Below, piece by piece: positions 56,385 to 64,000 of a stretch of 64,000 bases of DNA (its first letter is position 1; the number at the start of each line of letters is the position of its first letter). Position numbers and translations under genes: made by a program. Below the pieces are notes generated by a model. That model was not told the origin of the DNA. It saw only the letters and a program-made list of their open reading frames with translations, and did no database searches. Origin of the DNA: Hyphomicrobiales bacterium (GTDB lineage: Bacteria > Pseudomonadota > Alphaproteobacteria > Rhizobiales > Beijerinckiaceae); NCBI GenBank assembly GCA_900466745.1, contig UBNE01000002.1:117608-181607 (forward strand), in the 5' to 3' direction.

Positions 56385-57485
56385 CTACGCCTCTTGCACT
56401 TCCATGCCCGCCCCTGCGCTCCAGCCCAGCTCCAGGGACTGGCCCACCTCCGGAGAGACGCCGGCGTTCCAAGCCGGCAGCGCGACGCTGATCGGGCCGC
56501 AGGATGGGGTATCGACCAGGATGCGGAACTCCGAACCGAAATAGTTCCATTCCCTGACGACGCCGCTCAGCCGATTGTCGCTCTCGGCGCCGGGAGCGAG
56601 GATCGAGAGCTTTTCCGGCCGCAGGGCGACCGTGACGCCGGAACCGATATCCGGCTTGGCGTCGCGGATCTGCTGCATGAAGCGCGCCCCGCCTCCGGAG
56701 AAGACGAAACCGCCCTCGACATGGGATTCGACCCGGCCGCGCACGAAGTTGCTCTTGCCGAGGAAGTCGGCGACGAAGGCTGTCCGCGGACGATCGTAGA
56801 GCTCGAGCGGCGTGCCCTGCTCGACAAGCCGCCCGTCGCTCATCACGACGATGCGGTCCGACATCGACAGCGCCTCGTCCTGATCATGCGTGACATAGAT
56901 GAAGCTCAGGCCGAGCTTGCGGTGCAGGCGCTTCAGCTCCTCCTGAAGCTCGGCGCGCAGCTTCTTGTCGAGCGCGCTCAGCGGCTCGTCGAGCAGGAGA
57001 AGATGAGGCGTGAAGACAAGCGCGCGAGCCAGCGCCACACGCTGCTGCTGCCCGCCCGAAAGCTGGCGCGGCAAGCGCTGGCTTTGCGTGGTCAGCTTGA
57101 CCAGATCCAGCGCGGCCTTGACTTTTTCCTCGATTTCGGCGCGCGGACGCCGGCGGACCTTCAACGGAAAAGCCACATTGTCGAAGACCGACAGATGCGG
57201 GAACAGAGCATAGCCCTGAAACACCATTCCGAAATTACGGGCTTCCGGCGGCAGATGCGTGATCGGCTGGCCGCCGAGATGAATGCCGCCCCGATCAGGC
57301 TGAACGAACCCCGCGATCATCATCAGCAAGGTGGTCTTTCCCGAGCCGGAAGGACCAAGCATGGTAAGAAATTCACCACTCTTGATGTCGATGGAGACAT
57401 CTTTGACAGCTTTGAACGTGCCAAAAGTCTTGGATATACCAGAGATCGAGAGATCTCGACCTGGTTTCGTCGCCGTCGTTGTCAA
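56385..57485 (-). CDS. PotA-type ABC transporter ATPase
   Basis: The protein has 366 residues from a TTG at 57485, with GAGGGG 6 bases upstream; the frame runs to 57569 but that segment is not protein-like. Walker [34 protein letters not shown], Walker B LLLLDEPLSALD and H-loop THDQDEAL are present; a C-terminal TOBE domain (about 285-360) includes GSGVTVALRPEKLSIL. It is the first gene of the operon, and the promoter with an inverted repeat lies between it and the divergent TetR gene. Confidence 0.93.
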   Translation of the reverse strand: MTTTATKPGRDLSISGISKTFGTFKAVKDVSIDIKSGEFLTMLGPSGSGKTTLLMMIAGFVQPDRGGIHLGGQPITHLPPEARNFGMVFQGYALFPHLSVFDNVAFPLKVRRRPRAEIEEKVKAALDLVKLTTQSQRLPRQLSGGQQQRVALARALVFTPHLLLLDEPLSALDKKLRAELQEELKRLHRKLGLSFIYVTHDQDEALSMSDRIVVMSDGRLVEQGTPLELYDRPRTAFVADFLGKSNFVRGRVESHVEGGFVFSGGGARFMQQIRDAKPDIGSGVTVALRPEKLSILAPGAESDNRLSGVVREWNYFGSEFRILVDTPSCGPISVALPAWNAGVSPEVGQSLELGWSAGAGMEVQEA

Positions 57486-57562
57486 ATCAGCCCCTCTATT
57501 ATATTTGTCACGACCTTGGCTGCGTGGTCGAGCGCTTATGGAATTTAGCCGCCACAAATCGA

Positions 57563-57590
57563 GAGTCAACTATAAAAAAATAGCTGACTC
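57563..57590. promoter_or_regulatory. Inverted repeat between the catabolic operon and tetR
   Basis: Arms GAGTCAACTA and TAGCTGACTC, one mismatch, flank an 8-base TA-rich centre (57573-57580). It sits in the short AT-rich divergent promoter, 42 bases before the TetR TTG. An operator for the TetR protein is the simplest reading. The following T run could also end transcription in the plus direction. Confidence 0.6.
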
Positions 57591-57631
57591 TAATTTTTTT
57601 CGCTGGGCTGGCCCGCGAGCAGGAGGATGTT

Positions 57632-58294
57632 TTGGCCCGTAAAGTGACCGGATTGAGAGAGCGGAATCGGCAGCATCGCATCGCGCTCATCCTGAGCGCG
57701 GCCTCTCGCCTGTTCGCCCGGCACGGCTATGAGAGCACGCGCATCGAGGAAATCGCCGAGGCCGCCGAGGTCGCGCCGGCAACGGTCTACAACTACTTCA
57801 CGAACAAGGCGAATATCCTGACGGCGCTGGCGGCCCGGCACGCCTACAGTTCCTGGTCGGAGCGCAGCAGCTTCGTGCAGAGCCCTCCGGAGGATCCGGT
57901 CGCAGCCGTGCAGGGTTTCGAGCGCCTGCTCGCGGATCAGGCCATGCGCACGCTGGGACGCGAGTGCTGGCGGATCATCCTGGCCGCGCCTTACGCCCAG
58001 CCGGGCAGCCGCCTGCACCGCGCCGGAATCAGCTTCGGCTGGCTGATCGAGCGCCATTACCGGCGCATGCTGCGGACCTTTCAGGAGCGCGGCCGGATCG
58101 GCGCCGATGTCGATATCCGGGCCCTGGCCGAGCTCATCACCGCGATCGGAACCTATCATTTCGGCCGCTTCATCTCGGACGAGTCCATGACTCTCGACAT
58201 GCTGAAGGAACATATCGAGAAGCATGTCCTGATCATCTTCCTCGGCGTCGTCCCGCGGACGGCCGGGATGGAAGCGGAAGCGGCCCCGCCCTGA
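57632..58294 (+). CDS. TetR-family repressor
   Basis: The protein has 220 residues from TTG 57632, preceded by AGGAGG at 5-base spacing. The N-terminal HTH is clear: RIALILSAASRLFARHGYESTRIEEIAEAAEVAPATVYNYFTNKANILTALAA (about residues 16-70). The rest is the helical ligand-binding and dimer part, with YHFGRFISDESMTLDMLKEHIEKHVLIIFLG at the C-terminus. It is divergent from the large importer-catabolic operon, with the inverted repeat between them, so it should repress that operon and itself. Inducer unknown. Confidence 0.9.
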   Translation: MARKVTGLRERNRQHRIALILSAASRLFARHGYESTRIEEIAEAAEVAPATVYNYFTNKANILTALAARHAYSSWSERSSFVQSPPEDPVAAVQGFERLLADQAMRTLGRECWRIILAAPYAQPGSRLHRAGISFGWLIERHYRRMLRTFQERGRIGADVDIRALAELITAIGTYHFGRFISDESMTLDMLKEHIEKHVLIIFLGVVPRTAGMEAEAAPP

Positions 58295-58310
58295 TCCGAC
58301 CCGCCCGATC

Positions 58311-59789
58311 CTAGACGCCGAGGCAGAGGTATTTGATCTCGAGATAGTCCTCGATACCGTATTTCGACCCTTCCCGGCCGAGGCCCGACTGCTTGATGCC
58401 GCCGAAGGGAGCGACCTCCGTCGAGATCAGCCCGGTGTTGATGCCTACCATGCCGTATTCCAGCGCCTCCGCAACGCGGAAGATCTTGGAAACGTCGCGC
58501 GCGTAGAGATAGGAAGCGAGGCCGAATTCGGTGTTGTTGGCCAGCGCGACGACCTCCTCGACGGTCTCGAAGCGGAACAGAGGCGCGACCGGACCGAAGG
58601 TCTCCTCCCGCGCAATCTTCATCGTCGCGGAAGCGCCGGTCAGCACGGTCGGCTCGAAGTACAGGCCGCCGCGCCGGTCGCGCCTGCCGCCGGCGAGCAC
58701 TTGCGCGCCCTGTGCGACTGCATCGGCGATATGCTCCTCCACCTTGGCCAGCGCCTTGCCCGAGATCAGCGGGCCGGTCAGCGTTCCAGCCTCGAAGCCG
58801 TCCCCGACCTTGATCTGCCTGACCCGGCCGGCGAGCTTTTCCGCGAAGGCGTCGTAAATCCCGGCCTGGACGTAGAGCCGGTTGGCGCAGATGCAGGTCT
58901 GGCCGTTGTTGCGGTATTTCGCGACGATGGCGCCTTCCACCGCCGCATCGAGATCGGCATCGTCGAAGACGATGAAGGGGGCGTTTCCGCCGAGTTCGAG
59001 CCCGAGCTTGAGCACCTGGTCGGCTCCCTGGCGCATCAGGATCTTGCCGACATTGGTCGAGCCGGTGAAGGTCAGCTTGCGGATCTTCGGGTTCTCGCAA
59101 AATGCGCGACCGACGGAAACCGCATCGGTCGAAGTCAGCACGCTGAACAGCCCTGCCGGCAGCCCGGCACGGTCGGCGAGAACGGCGAGTGCGAGCGCCG
59201 AAAGAGGAGTTTCGGCAGCCGGCTTCGCGACCACGGCACAGCCGGCGGCCAGCGCGGGCGCCAGCTTGCGCGCCAGCATCGCATTGGGAAAGTTCCAGGG
59301 CGTGATCGCCGCAACCACGCCGACCGGCTGCTTGACGACGATGATCCGCTTGTCGGGCTGATGGCCCGGGATCGTGTCGCCATAGATCCGCTTGGCCTCC
59401 TCGCCGAACCATTCGACATAGGCCGCGCCATAGAGGATCTCGCCCCTTGCCTCGGCCAGCGGCTTGCCCATCTCGGCGGTGAGGATCGCCGCGAGATCGT
59501 CGGCATTGGCGACCACGAGATCGAACAGGCGACGCAGCACCGCCGCCCTGTCCTTGCCGGTGAGGGCAGCCCAGCCGCGCTGCGCCTCCTGCGCGGCGTC
59601 GATCGCAGCCGTGACTTCTTCGCGATTCAGGTCCGGCAGGGTCGCCAGGACGTCGCCCGTCGCGGGATTGGTGACCTCGAATGTCCGGCCCGTCGCCGCG
59701 GCAGCGACGGGCCGGCCGGCGACGAAGCCGCATTCGGCGACGAGGGAGGCGTCCTTGAGCCGCGCGAGAAGGCTTGCTGCAACCGCCAT
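58311..59789 (-). CDS. gabD: NAD(P)-dependent succinate-semialdehyde dehydrogenase
   Basis: This 492-residue protein has [80 protein letters not shown] (base Glu in LELGG), the catalytic Cys in [16 protein letters not shown] and [37 protein letters not shown]. Size and motifs fit GabD of the GABA pathway, which turns succinate semialdehyde to succinate. It lies 4 bases after gabT on the same strand. It converges with tetR. Confidence 0.92.
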   Translation of the reverse strand: MAVAASLLARLKDASLVAECGFVAGRPVAAAATGRTFEVTNPATGDVLATLPDLNREEVTAAIDAAQEAQRGWAALTGKDRAAVLRRLFDLVVANADDLAAILTAEMGKPLAEARGEILYGAAYVEWFGEEAKRIYGDTIPGHQPDKRIIVVKQPVGVVAAITPWNFPNAMLARKLAPALAAGCAVVAKPAAETPLSALALAVLADRAGLPAGLFSVLTSTDAVSVGRAFCENPKIRKLTFTGSTNVGKILMRQGADQVLKLGLELGGNAPFIVFDDADLDAAVEGAIVAKYRNNGQTCICANRLYVQAGIYDAFAEKLAGRVRQIKVGDGFEAGTLTGPLISGKALAKVEEHIADAVAQGAQVLAGGRRDRRGGLYFEPTVLTGASATMKIAREETFGPVAPLFRFETVEEVVALANNTEFGLASYLYARDVSKIFRVAEALEYGMVGINTGLISTEVAPFGGIKQSGLGREGSKYGIEDYLEIKYLCLGV

Positions 59790-59793
59790 CGTC

Positions 59794-61074
59794 TCAGGCC
59801 TCCGCCGCGCATTCGCGCAGGCTGTCCTCGAGGATGTCGAGCGCTTCGGAGAAGATCTCGTCGCCGATGGTCAGCGGCGACAGGAAGCGGATCACATTGC
59901 CGTGGACCCCGCAGCTCAGCAGGATCAGGCCTTTCTCGAGCGCCCGCGCGCGGACCTGATTGGCGAAATCGGGAGCGGGCGTCTTCGTGCCCGGCTTCAT
60001 GAATTCGACCGCATTCATGAAGCCGGGGCCCCGGATGTCGGCGATCTGCGGAACGTCCGCCGCCAGGGATTGCAGGCGCTGCTTCAGGCGGGCTCCGAGC
60101 TGCTCTGCCCGCGCGCACAGCCCCTCATCGGCAATGACGTCGAGCACGGCATGCGCGGCCGCGACACCGATCGGGTTGCCTCCATAGGTTCCGCCGAGCC
60201 CGCCGGCACCGGGGGCGTCCATGATCTCCGCGCGCCCTGTGACCGCCGCGATCGGGAAGCCGCCGCCAAGCCCCTTGGCCATGGTGGTGATGTCCGCGGC
60301 CACGCCGGTCCGTTCCATCGCGAACATCCGGCCGGTTCGGGCGAAGCCGGTCTGCACCTCATCGGCGATCAACAGGATGCCATGCTGGTCGGCCAGAGCC
60401 CGCAGGGCGGCCATGAAGGAGCGCGGCGCCTCGTAGAATCCGCCTTCGCCCTGGACCGGCTCGATCATGAACGCCGCGACGCGGGAAGGGTCGACATCGG
60501 CCTTGAACAGCCTGTCGAGAGCGGCCAGCGACGCTTCCACGGTCGCCCCATGCAGCTCGGCCGGGAAGGGGATATGGTAGACTTCCGGCATCATCGGGCC
60601 AAAGCCGATCTTGTAGGGAGCCACCTTCCCGGTCATCGACATGCCCATGAAGGTCCGGCCGTGGAAACCGCCGGCAAACGCGATCACGGCGGAGCGGCCG
60701 GTCGCCGCGCGGGCGATCTTGATCGCGTTCTCGGTCGCCTCGGCCCCGGTGGTGACGAAGATGGTCTTCTTGGCGAAATCGCCCGGAACGGCCTGGTTCA
60801 ACCGTTCGGCCAACCCGACATAGTTCTCATAGGGCACGACCTGGTGGCAGGTATGCGTGAAGCGCTCGAGCTGCTGCTTCACCGCCGCGATGACCCGCGG
60901 ATGACGGTGGCCGGTGTTCACCACGGCGATGCCGGCGGCGAAGTCGATATAGCGCTTGCCCTCGGCATCCCACAGCTCGGCATTCTCCGCCCGTTCGGCG
61001 TAAATCTGCGTCACGACGCCGACGCCGCGGGAAATCGCCGCAACCCTGCGCGCTTCGATGGCGGAATTGGACAT
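59794..61074 (-). CDS. gabT: 4-aminobutyrate aminotransferase
   Basis: The protein has 426 residues from ATG 61074 (GGTGAGAGCA upstream). It shows [86 protein letters not shown] and [21 protein letters not shown], where the Lys binds PLP. It ends with [24 protein letters not shown] as in GabT and GoaG. It moves the amino group of GABA to 2-oxoglutarate. The promoter region ahead has a perfect 12-bp inverted repeat. Some paralogues act on other omega-amines. Confidence 0.92.
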   Translation of the reverse strand: MSNSAIEARRVAAISRGVGVVTQIYAERAENAELWDAEGKRYIDFAAGIAVVNTGHRHPRVIAAVKQQLERFTHTCHQVVPYENYVGLAERLNQAVPGDFAKKTIFVTTGAEATENAIKIARAATGRSAVIAFAGGFHGRTFMGMSMTGKVAPYKIGFGPMMPEVYHIPFPAELHGATVEASLAALDRLFKADVDPSRVAAFMIEPVQGEGGFYEAPRSFMAALRALADQHGILLIADEVQTGFARTGRMFAMERTGVAADITTMAKGLGGGFPIAAVTGRAEIMDAPGAGGLGGTYGGNPIGVAAAHAVLDVIADEGLCARAEQLGARLKQRLQSLAADVPQIADIRGPGFMNAVEFMKPGTKTPAPDFANQVRARALEKGLILLSCGVHGNVIRFLSPLTIGDEIFSEALDILEDSLRECAAEA

Positions 61075-61120
61075 TGCTCTCACCCCTCGGTCGCCGCCCC
61101 TGCGCCGGCGTCCCTGAGAT

Positions 61121-61149
61121 GTTTTCTTGCAGTTTTTCTGCAAGAAAAC
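61121..61149. promoter_or_regulatory. Perfect 12-bp inverted repeat between gabT and its divergent regulator
   Basis: Arms GTTTTCTTGCAG and CTGCAAGAAAAC are fully complementary around a 5-T centre. It lies 46 bases before the gabT ATG and 47 bases before the GTG of the MerR-XRE-cupin gene. This is a strong candidate for the binding site of that protein and would control both directions. Confidence 0.75.
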
Positions 61150-61196
61150 AAGATGGCCGCCTGACGTGTTCCGCCATAGGTTTCACCGCGGTCGCC

Positions 61197-62054
61197 GTGA
61201 CGATCGCGACAGCCCCGGGACCGGATGTGGAGCCTGTTCGATTTCGCATTGCCGAGGCTGCCCGCATGACGGGCGTCTCGGCCTCGACCTTGCGGCTCTG
61301 GGAAGCCCAAGGCCTGGTCGAGCCGATCCGGACAGCCTCGGGGCAGCGCCTTTACAGCCGCGAGCAACTCGACCGCCTGCAGGAGATCGCCTGGCTCCGG
61401 CGCGAGCGGGGCCTCAACCCGCCGGCGATTGCCGAGCGCATGCGCAGGGAAGACGCCTGCGATCCGCCGACCGGAGCATCGAAGGGCGCTGCGGAGATGC
61501 CGGTGCGCGAGGTCACGGTCGGGCTGAAGATGCGGCGGCTACGCCAGACCGCGCGCGAGACGCTGGAAGACGTCTCCCGGGCGACGTCGATTCCGGTCTC
61601 GGTGCTTTCGACCTTCGAGCGGACTTCGATCGGCCTGTCGTTCAAGGCCCTGCACGAACTTGCCCGCCATTTCGGGACGACCGTCGCGGCGATCAGCGGG
61701 CAGGAGGATTACGACCAGCGCGAATCCCTGGTGCGCTCCGGCGAATGGACGACATGGCCGCCAACCTCGCCCGGCGTGTCCGTCCAGGCGCTGGCGCGCG
61801 GCCCGACCCTGATGGAATGCCATCGCTTCGAGCTCGCTCCGGGCGCCTCCAGCGAAGGTACCTACGAGCATGAGGGCGAGGAATTCCTCCACATCCTCTC
61901 GGGCCGCCTCGAGATCGTTTTAGACGGAGATCGGTTCTTCGTCCTGGAGGCGGGAGACAGCTTCTACTTCGAGAGCCGTAGACCGCATGCCTGGCGCAAC
62001 GTCGGCGAACAGGAGGCAGTGGTGATATGGATCAACACGCCATCGACCTTTTGA
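61197..62054 (+). CDS. MerR-XRE-cupin transcription regulator (PuuR-like effector part)
   Basis: The protein has 285 residues from GTG 61197; GTG 61227 (GGGA upstream) is equally possible. Three modules: a MerR-type winged helix (RIAEAARMTGVSASTLRLWEAQGLVEPIRTASGQRLYSREQLDRL), an XRE helix-turn-helix (LKMRRLRQTARETLEDVSRATSIPVSVLSTFERTSIGLSFKALHELARHF) and a C-terminal cupin (HRFELAPGASSEGTYEHEGEEFLHILSGRLEIVLDGDRFFVLEAGDSFYFES). The XRE-cupin pair is the build of PuuR, which senses putrescine. It should control the divergent gabT-gabD through the palindrome. Confidence 0.84.
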   Translation: MTIATAPGPDVEPVRFRIAEAARMTGVSASTLRLWEAQGLVEPIRTASGQRLYSREQLDRLQEIAWLRRERGLNPPAIAERMRREDACDPPTGASKGAAEMPVREVTVGLKMRRLRQTARETLEDVSRATSIPVSVLSTFERTSIGLSFKALHELARHFGTTVAAISGQEDYDQRESLVRSGEWTTWPPTSPGVSVQALARGPTLMECHRFELAPGASSEGTYEHEGEEFLHILSGRLEIVLDGDRFFVLEAGDSFYFESRRPHAWRNVGEQEAVVIWINTPSTF

Positions 62055-62213
62055 TAAACGAAGAACGGAATATACCATACAGCGATAAGAAAGATAATAT
62101 ACGATAAAATAAAATAATTTTTCTTGCCAATCATAGGAGTGATTACACATTTAGACATACAATATCATCGTCAAAGTACATTAATATTATAACATTACAT
62201 GATAACATACGAT
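62055..62213. other. AT-rich junction
   Basis: About 160 bases are strikingly AT-rich against the GC-rich neighbourhood, with several TA runs and weak inverted pieces. No gene is visible. It sits right before the phage-derived stretch and may mark an insertion boundary or an old attachment site. Confidence 0.5.
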
Positions 62214-62396
62214 TCACGCCATGAATCGGCGTAAGGAACGACGGCCCTGAATATGGCCGAGGAGATTGTTGCGTGCGATCCTGCCATCGAGCATCGTCCG
62301 GCTCGCCAACTGCTTAGCTTTCGGCGCGTAGCTGGATCCCTTGACGGGAAGCCAACGAGAAAAGATGAGCCGCTTGGCGCTCGGGCCGGGCAGGCG
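62214..62396 (-). pseudogene. Possible C-terminal fragment of a minus-strand gene
   Basis: The minus strand reads protein-like from about 62396 to TGA at 62214: RWLPVKGSSYAPKAKQLAS, then RTMLDGRIARNNLLGHIQGR and RRSLRRFMA. No start exists and the other side is the phage tail gene. I cannot name it; it could be a truncated mobile-element gene or a chance frame. Confidence 0.25.
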
Positions 62397-63458
62397 TCGT
62401 CCGCCTTCCAGTCGTCGCCGCTCAACTACACCTCCGACATGTCGAAATACACGCTCGACCAGAGCACCATCGACAGCCTGAACAAGCAGTTCGGCGACAT
62501 CTCGTCGTCGGCCTCCGGCGTCGCGCCCAACCTGACGCAGCTCGATACGAACCTCGCCAATACCGCGACGAACCTCGGCACCAACGGCACGCAGCTCAAC
62601 AGCAACATGCAGCAGGCGAGCAACGCGGTTCAGACGTCCGGCGCGCAGATCGGCACGTCGATGACGACGGCTGCCGCGACCACGACCACGGGCGGCGTCG
62701 CTGTCGGCACGGGCCTGACCACCACGGCCACCACCGTCACGGCCGGCGGTGCGCAGGTCGGCGCGGCCCTCCAGACGGCGGCTGCCAACATCAGCGCGTC
62801 CGGCTCTGGAGGCGGTGGCATCTTCGGCTCCATCGGCAACGCCATCAGTGGATTCTTCGGTTTCGGAGGCTCCGGCGTCGCTGACAGCGCAGTCGGAATG
62901 GCTCGCGTGGGGTTCAACCACAAGGGCGGGCTTGCCGGACGGAGCAGCGGCATCAGCCGCGCGATGCACATGAGCGCGTTCGACGGAGCCCTGCGCTTCC
63001 ATAAGGGCGGTCTGGCGCGCCGGGCGAGTGACGCGGCGAATGCCGGCCTCGGCGCCAAGGAAGCAGCCATCATCGCTCAGAAGGACGAAGCGATCCTCCC
63101 GACCGTGCGCCTGCCCAACGGCAAGTTCGGTGTGAGCGCGGCTGGTATCGGTGACAGCGGTGGCGGCGGGACCATGAACGTCGGCGACATCAACATCACC
63201 GTGCAGAGCAGCGGCACCGGGGGAGCGGAGCAGGATCAAAATCAGGCGAAGAACATCGCCCGCGAGGTCCGCTCGACCTTCAAAGGCCTCATCGCCGAGT
63301 GGGCTCAGAACGAACAGCGCCCGGCGGCGCGCTCTTCAAGGGAACTTAGACCATGGCTACCGATAGACAGAAACGGGATGCTAGCGCGTTCCAGAAGTTC
63401 GCCGTGTTCGGGGCGGAACTGCGAATGGCTGGTGCCACCTCGGTTGCACAGCACCTGA
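62253..63458 (+). CDS. Phage tail tape-measure-like protein, truncated at the N-terminus and frameshifted near its end
   Basis: The open frame gives 401 residues, but the recognisable part starts near 62400. It is rich in Ala, Thr, Ser, Asn and Gly repeats (for example NLTQLDTNLANTATNLGTN and TVTAGGAQVGAALQTAAANIS), followed by a hydrophobic GIFGSIGNAISGFFGFGG, a Gly-rich region with two NHKGG/HKGG repeats (FNHKGGLAGRSSG, FHKGGLARR) and AIIAQKDEAILPTVRLPNGKFGV. These are typical of the C-terminal end of lambda-like tape measure proteins. Adding one G near 63324 would give an end RPGGALFKGT and a stop at 63349, 3 bases before the next ATG; as read the frame runs on to 63458. Confidence 0.6.
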   Translation: MAEEIVACDPAIEHRPARQLLSFRRVAGSLDGKPTRKDEPLGARAGQASSAFQSSPLNYTSDMSKYTLDQSTIDSLNKQFGDISSSASGVAPNLTQLDTNLANTATNLGTNGTQLNSNMQQASNAVQTSGAQIGTSMTTAAATTTTGGVAVGTGLTTTATTVTAGGAQVGAALQTAAANISASGSGGGGIFGSIGNAISGFFGFGGSGVADSAVGMARVGFNHKGGLAGRSSGISRAMHMSAFDGALRFHKGGLARRASDAANAGLGAKEAAIIAQKDEAILPTVRLPNGKFGVSAAGIGDSGGGGTMNVGDINITVQSSGTGGAEQDQNQAKNIAREVRSTFKGLIAEWAQNEQRPAARSSRELRPWLPIDRNGMLARSRSSPCSGRNCEWLVPPRLHST

Positions 63459-63667
63459 TCGAGCAGCCCGGAACAACGGACCTGATCGTGCGCACCGTCT
63501 TCGCCGGAACCCGCTCGAAGGTCGAGGAGCTTTGCCGCAAGGCTGTCCATCGCTGGAGGCTGGCCGGGTGGGCCGTGCTGCATGCCCCCATCGAGCAGCC
63601 GGAAGGGCTGGACCTCCACGAGCACGAGGCCACCTTTTACCTCGCTGTCGACAACCGGCGGCCCTAA
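63353..63667 (+). CDS. Phage-associated protein of unknown function
   Basis: This 104-residue protein starts at ATG 63353 with AAGGGA 7 bases before it. It reads MATDRQKRDASAFQKFAVFG, then SVAQHLIEQPGTTDLIVRTVFAG, EELCRKAVHRWRLAGWAVLHAP. It has no known motif that I recognise. Its gene starts inside the frame-shifted end of the tape-measure ORF, which supports that the latter should stop at 63349. It stops 2 bases before the next gene. Confidence 0.6.
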   Translation: MATDRQKRDASAFQKFAVFGAELRMAGATSVAQHLIEQPGTTDLIVRTVFAGTRSKVEELCRKAVHRWRLAGWAVLHAPIEQPEGLDLHEHEATFYLAVDNRRP

Positions 63668-63669
63668 TC

Positions 63670-63990
63670 ATGTCCTGCGCAGCCTGCCGCCACCCACAGC
63701 GGAACGCTATCGAGGCTGCCTTGGCGACGGGGCGGCCTCTTCGATCTGTTGCAGCCGACTATGGGGTATCGAAATCGGTGCTGGACCGTCATCGGAAGCA
63801 GTGCGCGCCCTCTCCAACCGGTACGCCCATCGTCGCCACTTCCGTTGCACCCGGTTGCAATCCGGCGCCTTCCGCCGTCCGGCCCCGCAGCCGCCCCCTC
63901 ACTCAAGAAGCTGAGCGCTTCGCCATCGCTCTTCGCATGAGAGCGCGCGGCTGCACCAAGGCCGAAATCGGCCGCGCCCTCACGGAATAG
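63670..63990 (+). CDS. Small zinc-ribbon/HTH-like phage protein
   Basis: This 106-residue protein starts at ATG 63670, two bases after the previous stop. MSCAACRHPQRNAIEAALAT has Cys-x2-Cys and His, a later Cys follows, and RSVAADYGVSKSVLDRHRKQC forms a helix-turn-helix-like segment. Cysteine and histidine spacing suggests a zinc-bound DNA-binding N-terminal part. The rest is Pro/Arg-rich and ends in a second helix (EAERFAIALRMRARGCTKAEIGRAL). It could be a small phage regulator. The stop at 63990 is close to the window end. Confidence 0.6.
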   Translation: MSCAACRHPQRNAIEAALATGRPLRSVAADYGVSKSVLDRHRKQCAPSPTGTPIVATSVAPGCNPAPSAVRPRSRPLTQEAERFAIALRMRARGCTKAEIGRALTE

Positions 63991-64000
63991 AAGTAACGCT

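Larger units (their letters stand above)
62232..64000 (+). mobile_element. Prophage remnant with tail genes, continues past the window
   Basis: Three plus-strand ORFs (tail tape-measure end, a 104-residue protein and a small zinc-ribbon/HTH-like protein) look phage-derived. They are packed with start sites 3 or fewer bases apart, after repair of a frameshift. An AT-rich junction marks the left side. No integrase, capsid or lysis gene is in view, so only a fragment can be seen and the right part lies outside. Confidence 0.6.

Noticed and set aside
57581..57600. Intrinsic terminator made of the stem and T run on the plus strand
   Set aside because: No plus-strand gene ends just before it; the element lies between divergent promoters, so an operator is more likely. 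A terminator role cannot be fully excluded.

Overview
This is about 64 kb of high-GC alphaproteobacterial chromosome. The gene content points to an order Hyphomicrobiales genome, possibly near Bosea or Bradyrhizobiaceae: an Irr-type iron box, a proton-pumping transhydrogenase, NtaA/LLM monooxygenases, MipA/OmpV, RhtX-type siderophore import and many solute ABC systems. That placement is inference from gene families and base composition, not from a marker gene. No rRNA or tRNA gene was recognised. Genes are tightly packed, often with 4-base start/stop overlaps.

Layout. 1-1.6 kb: end of a FecCD-type iron/haem ABC importer. 1.6-5.6 kb: a MipA/OmpV outer membrane protein and an NtrC-like two-component pair. 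5.6-11.9 kb: a compact minus-strand operon of a HAD phosphatase, class III aminotransferase, arginase-family enzyme, two SMR-type four-helix transporters, an alpha/beta hydrolase, a FemAB-like acyltransferase and a DUF2147 protein. It looks like a small biosynthesis-and-export pathway that I cannot name. 12.4-15.4 kb: pntA-pntB. 15.5-24.3 kb: a minus-strand organosulfur cluster of three LLM monooxygenases, an amino-acid-type ABC importer with permease and ATPase fused and two paralogous binding proteins, a GNAT enzyme and a frameshifted flavin reductase. It is headed by a 19-residue ORF ending Cys-Cys-Arg that I read as a cysteine-sensing leader peptide. 24.8-27.6 kb: leuA, with a possible leader and attenuator, and a YeiH-type exporter. 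27.9-31.2 kb: homogentisate catabolism (hmgA-fahA-maiA). 31.3-38.2 kb: a D-apionate lactonase-like enzyme, a ribose-type ABC importer and a GntR regulator. 38.4-43.5 kb: an AraC regulator, a TonB receptor, a small protein and an RhtX-type importer, with an Irr-like box in the promoter. 43.6-44.1 kb: probable gene remnants. 44.1-45.0 kb: a polysaccharide deacetylase-like gene. 45.1-57.5 kb: a ten-gene minus-strand catabolic operon with a polyamine-type ABC importer, M20 hydrolases, an arginine deiminase-fold enzyme, a TPP decarboxylase, an aldehyde dehydrogenase and an FAD 2-hydroxyacid dehydrogenase. 57.6-62.1 kb: a TetR regulator, gabD, gabT and a MerR-XRE-cupin regulator. 62.1-64 kb: an AT-rich junction followed by a fragment of phage tail genes.

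The last three non-phage blocks may form one pathway. The operon chemistry (guanidine hydrolysis, 2-oxoacid decarboxylation, aldehyde oxidation) would turn an imported guanidino or amide-linked arginine derivative into a 4-aminobutyrate-type product, and gabT-gabD next door would feed it to succinate. The two divergent promoters in that block each carry a clear inverted repeat (57563-57590 and 61121-61149) suited to the adjacent regulators. Iron uptake (0-1.6 and 38-43.5 kb) and sulfur handling (15.5-27.6 kb) are the other themes.
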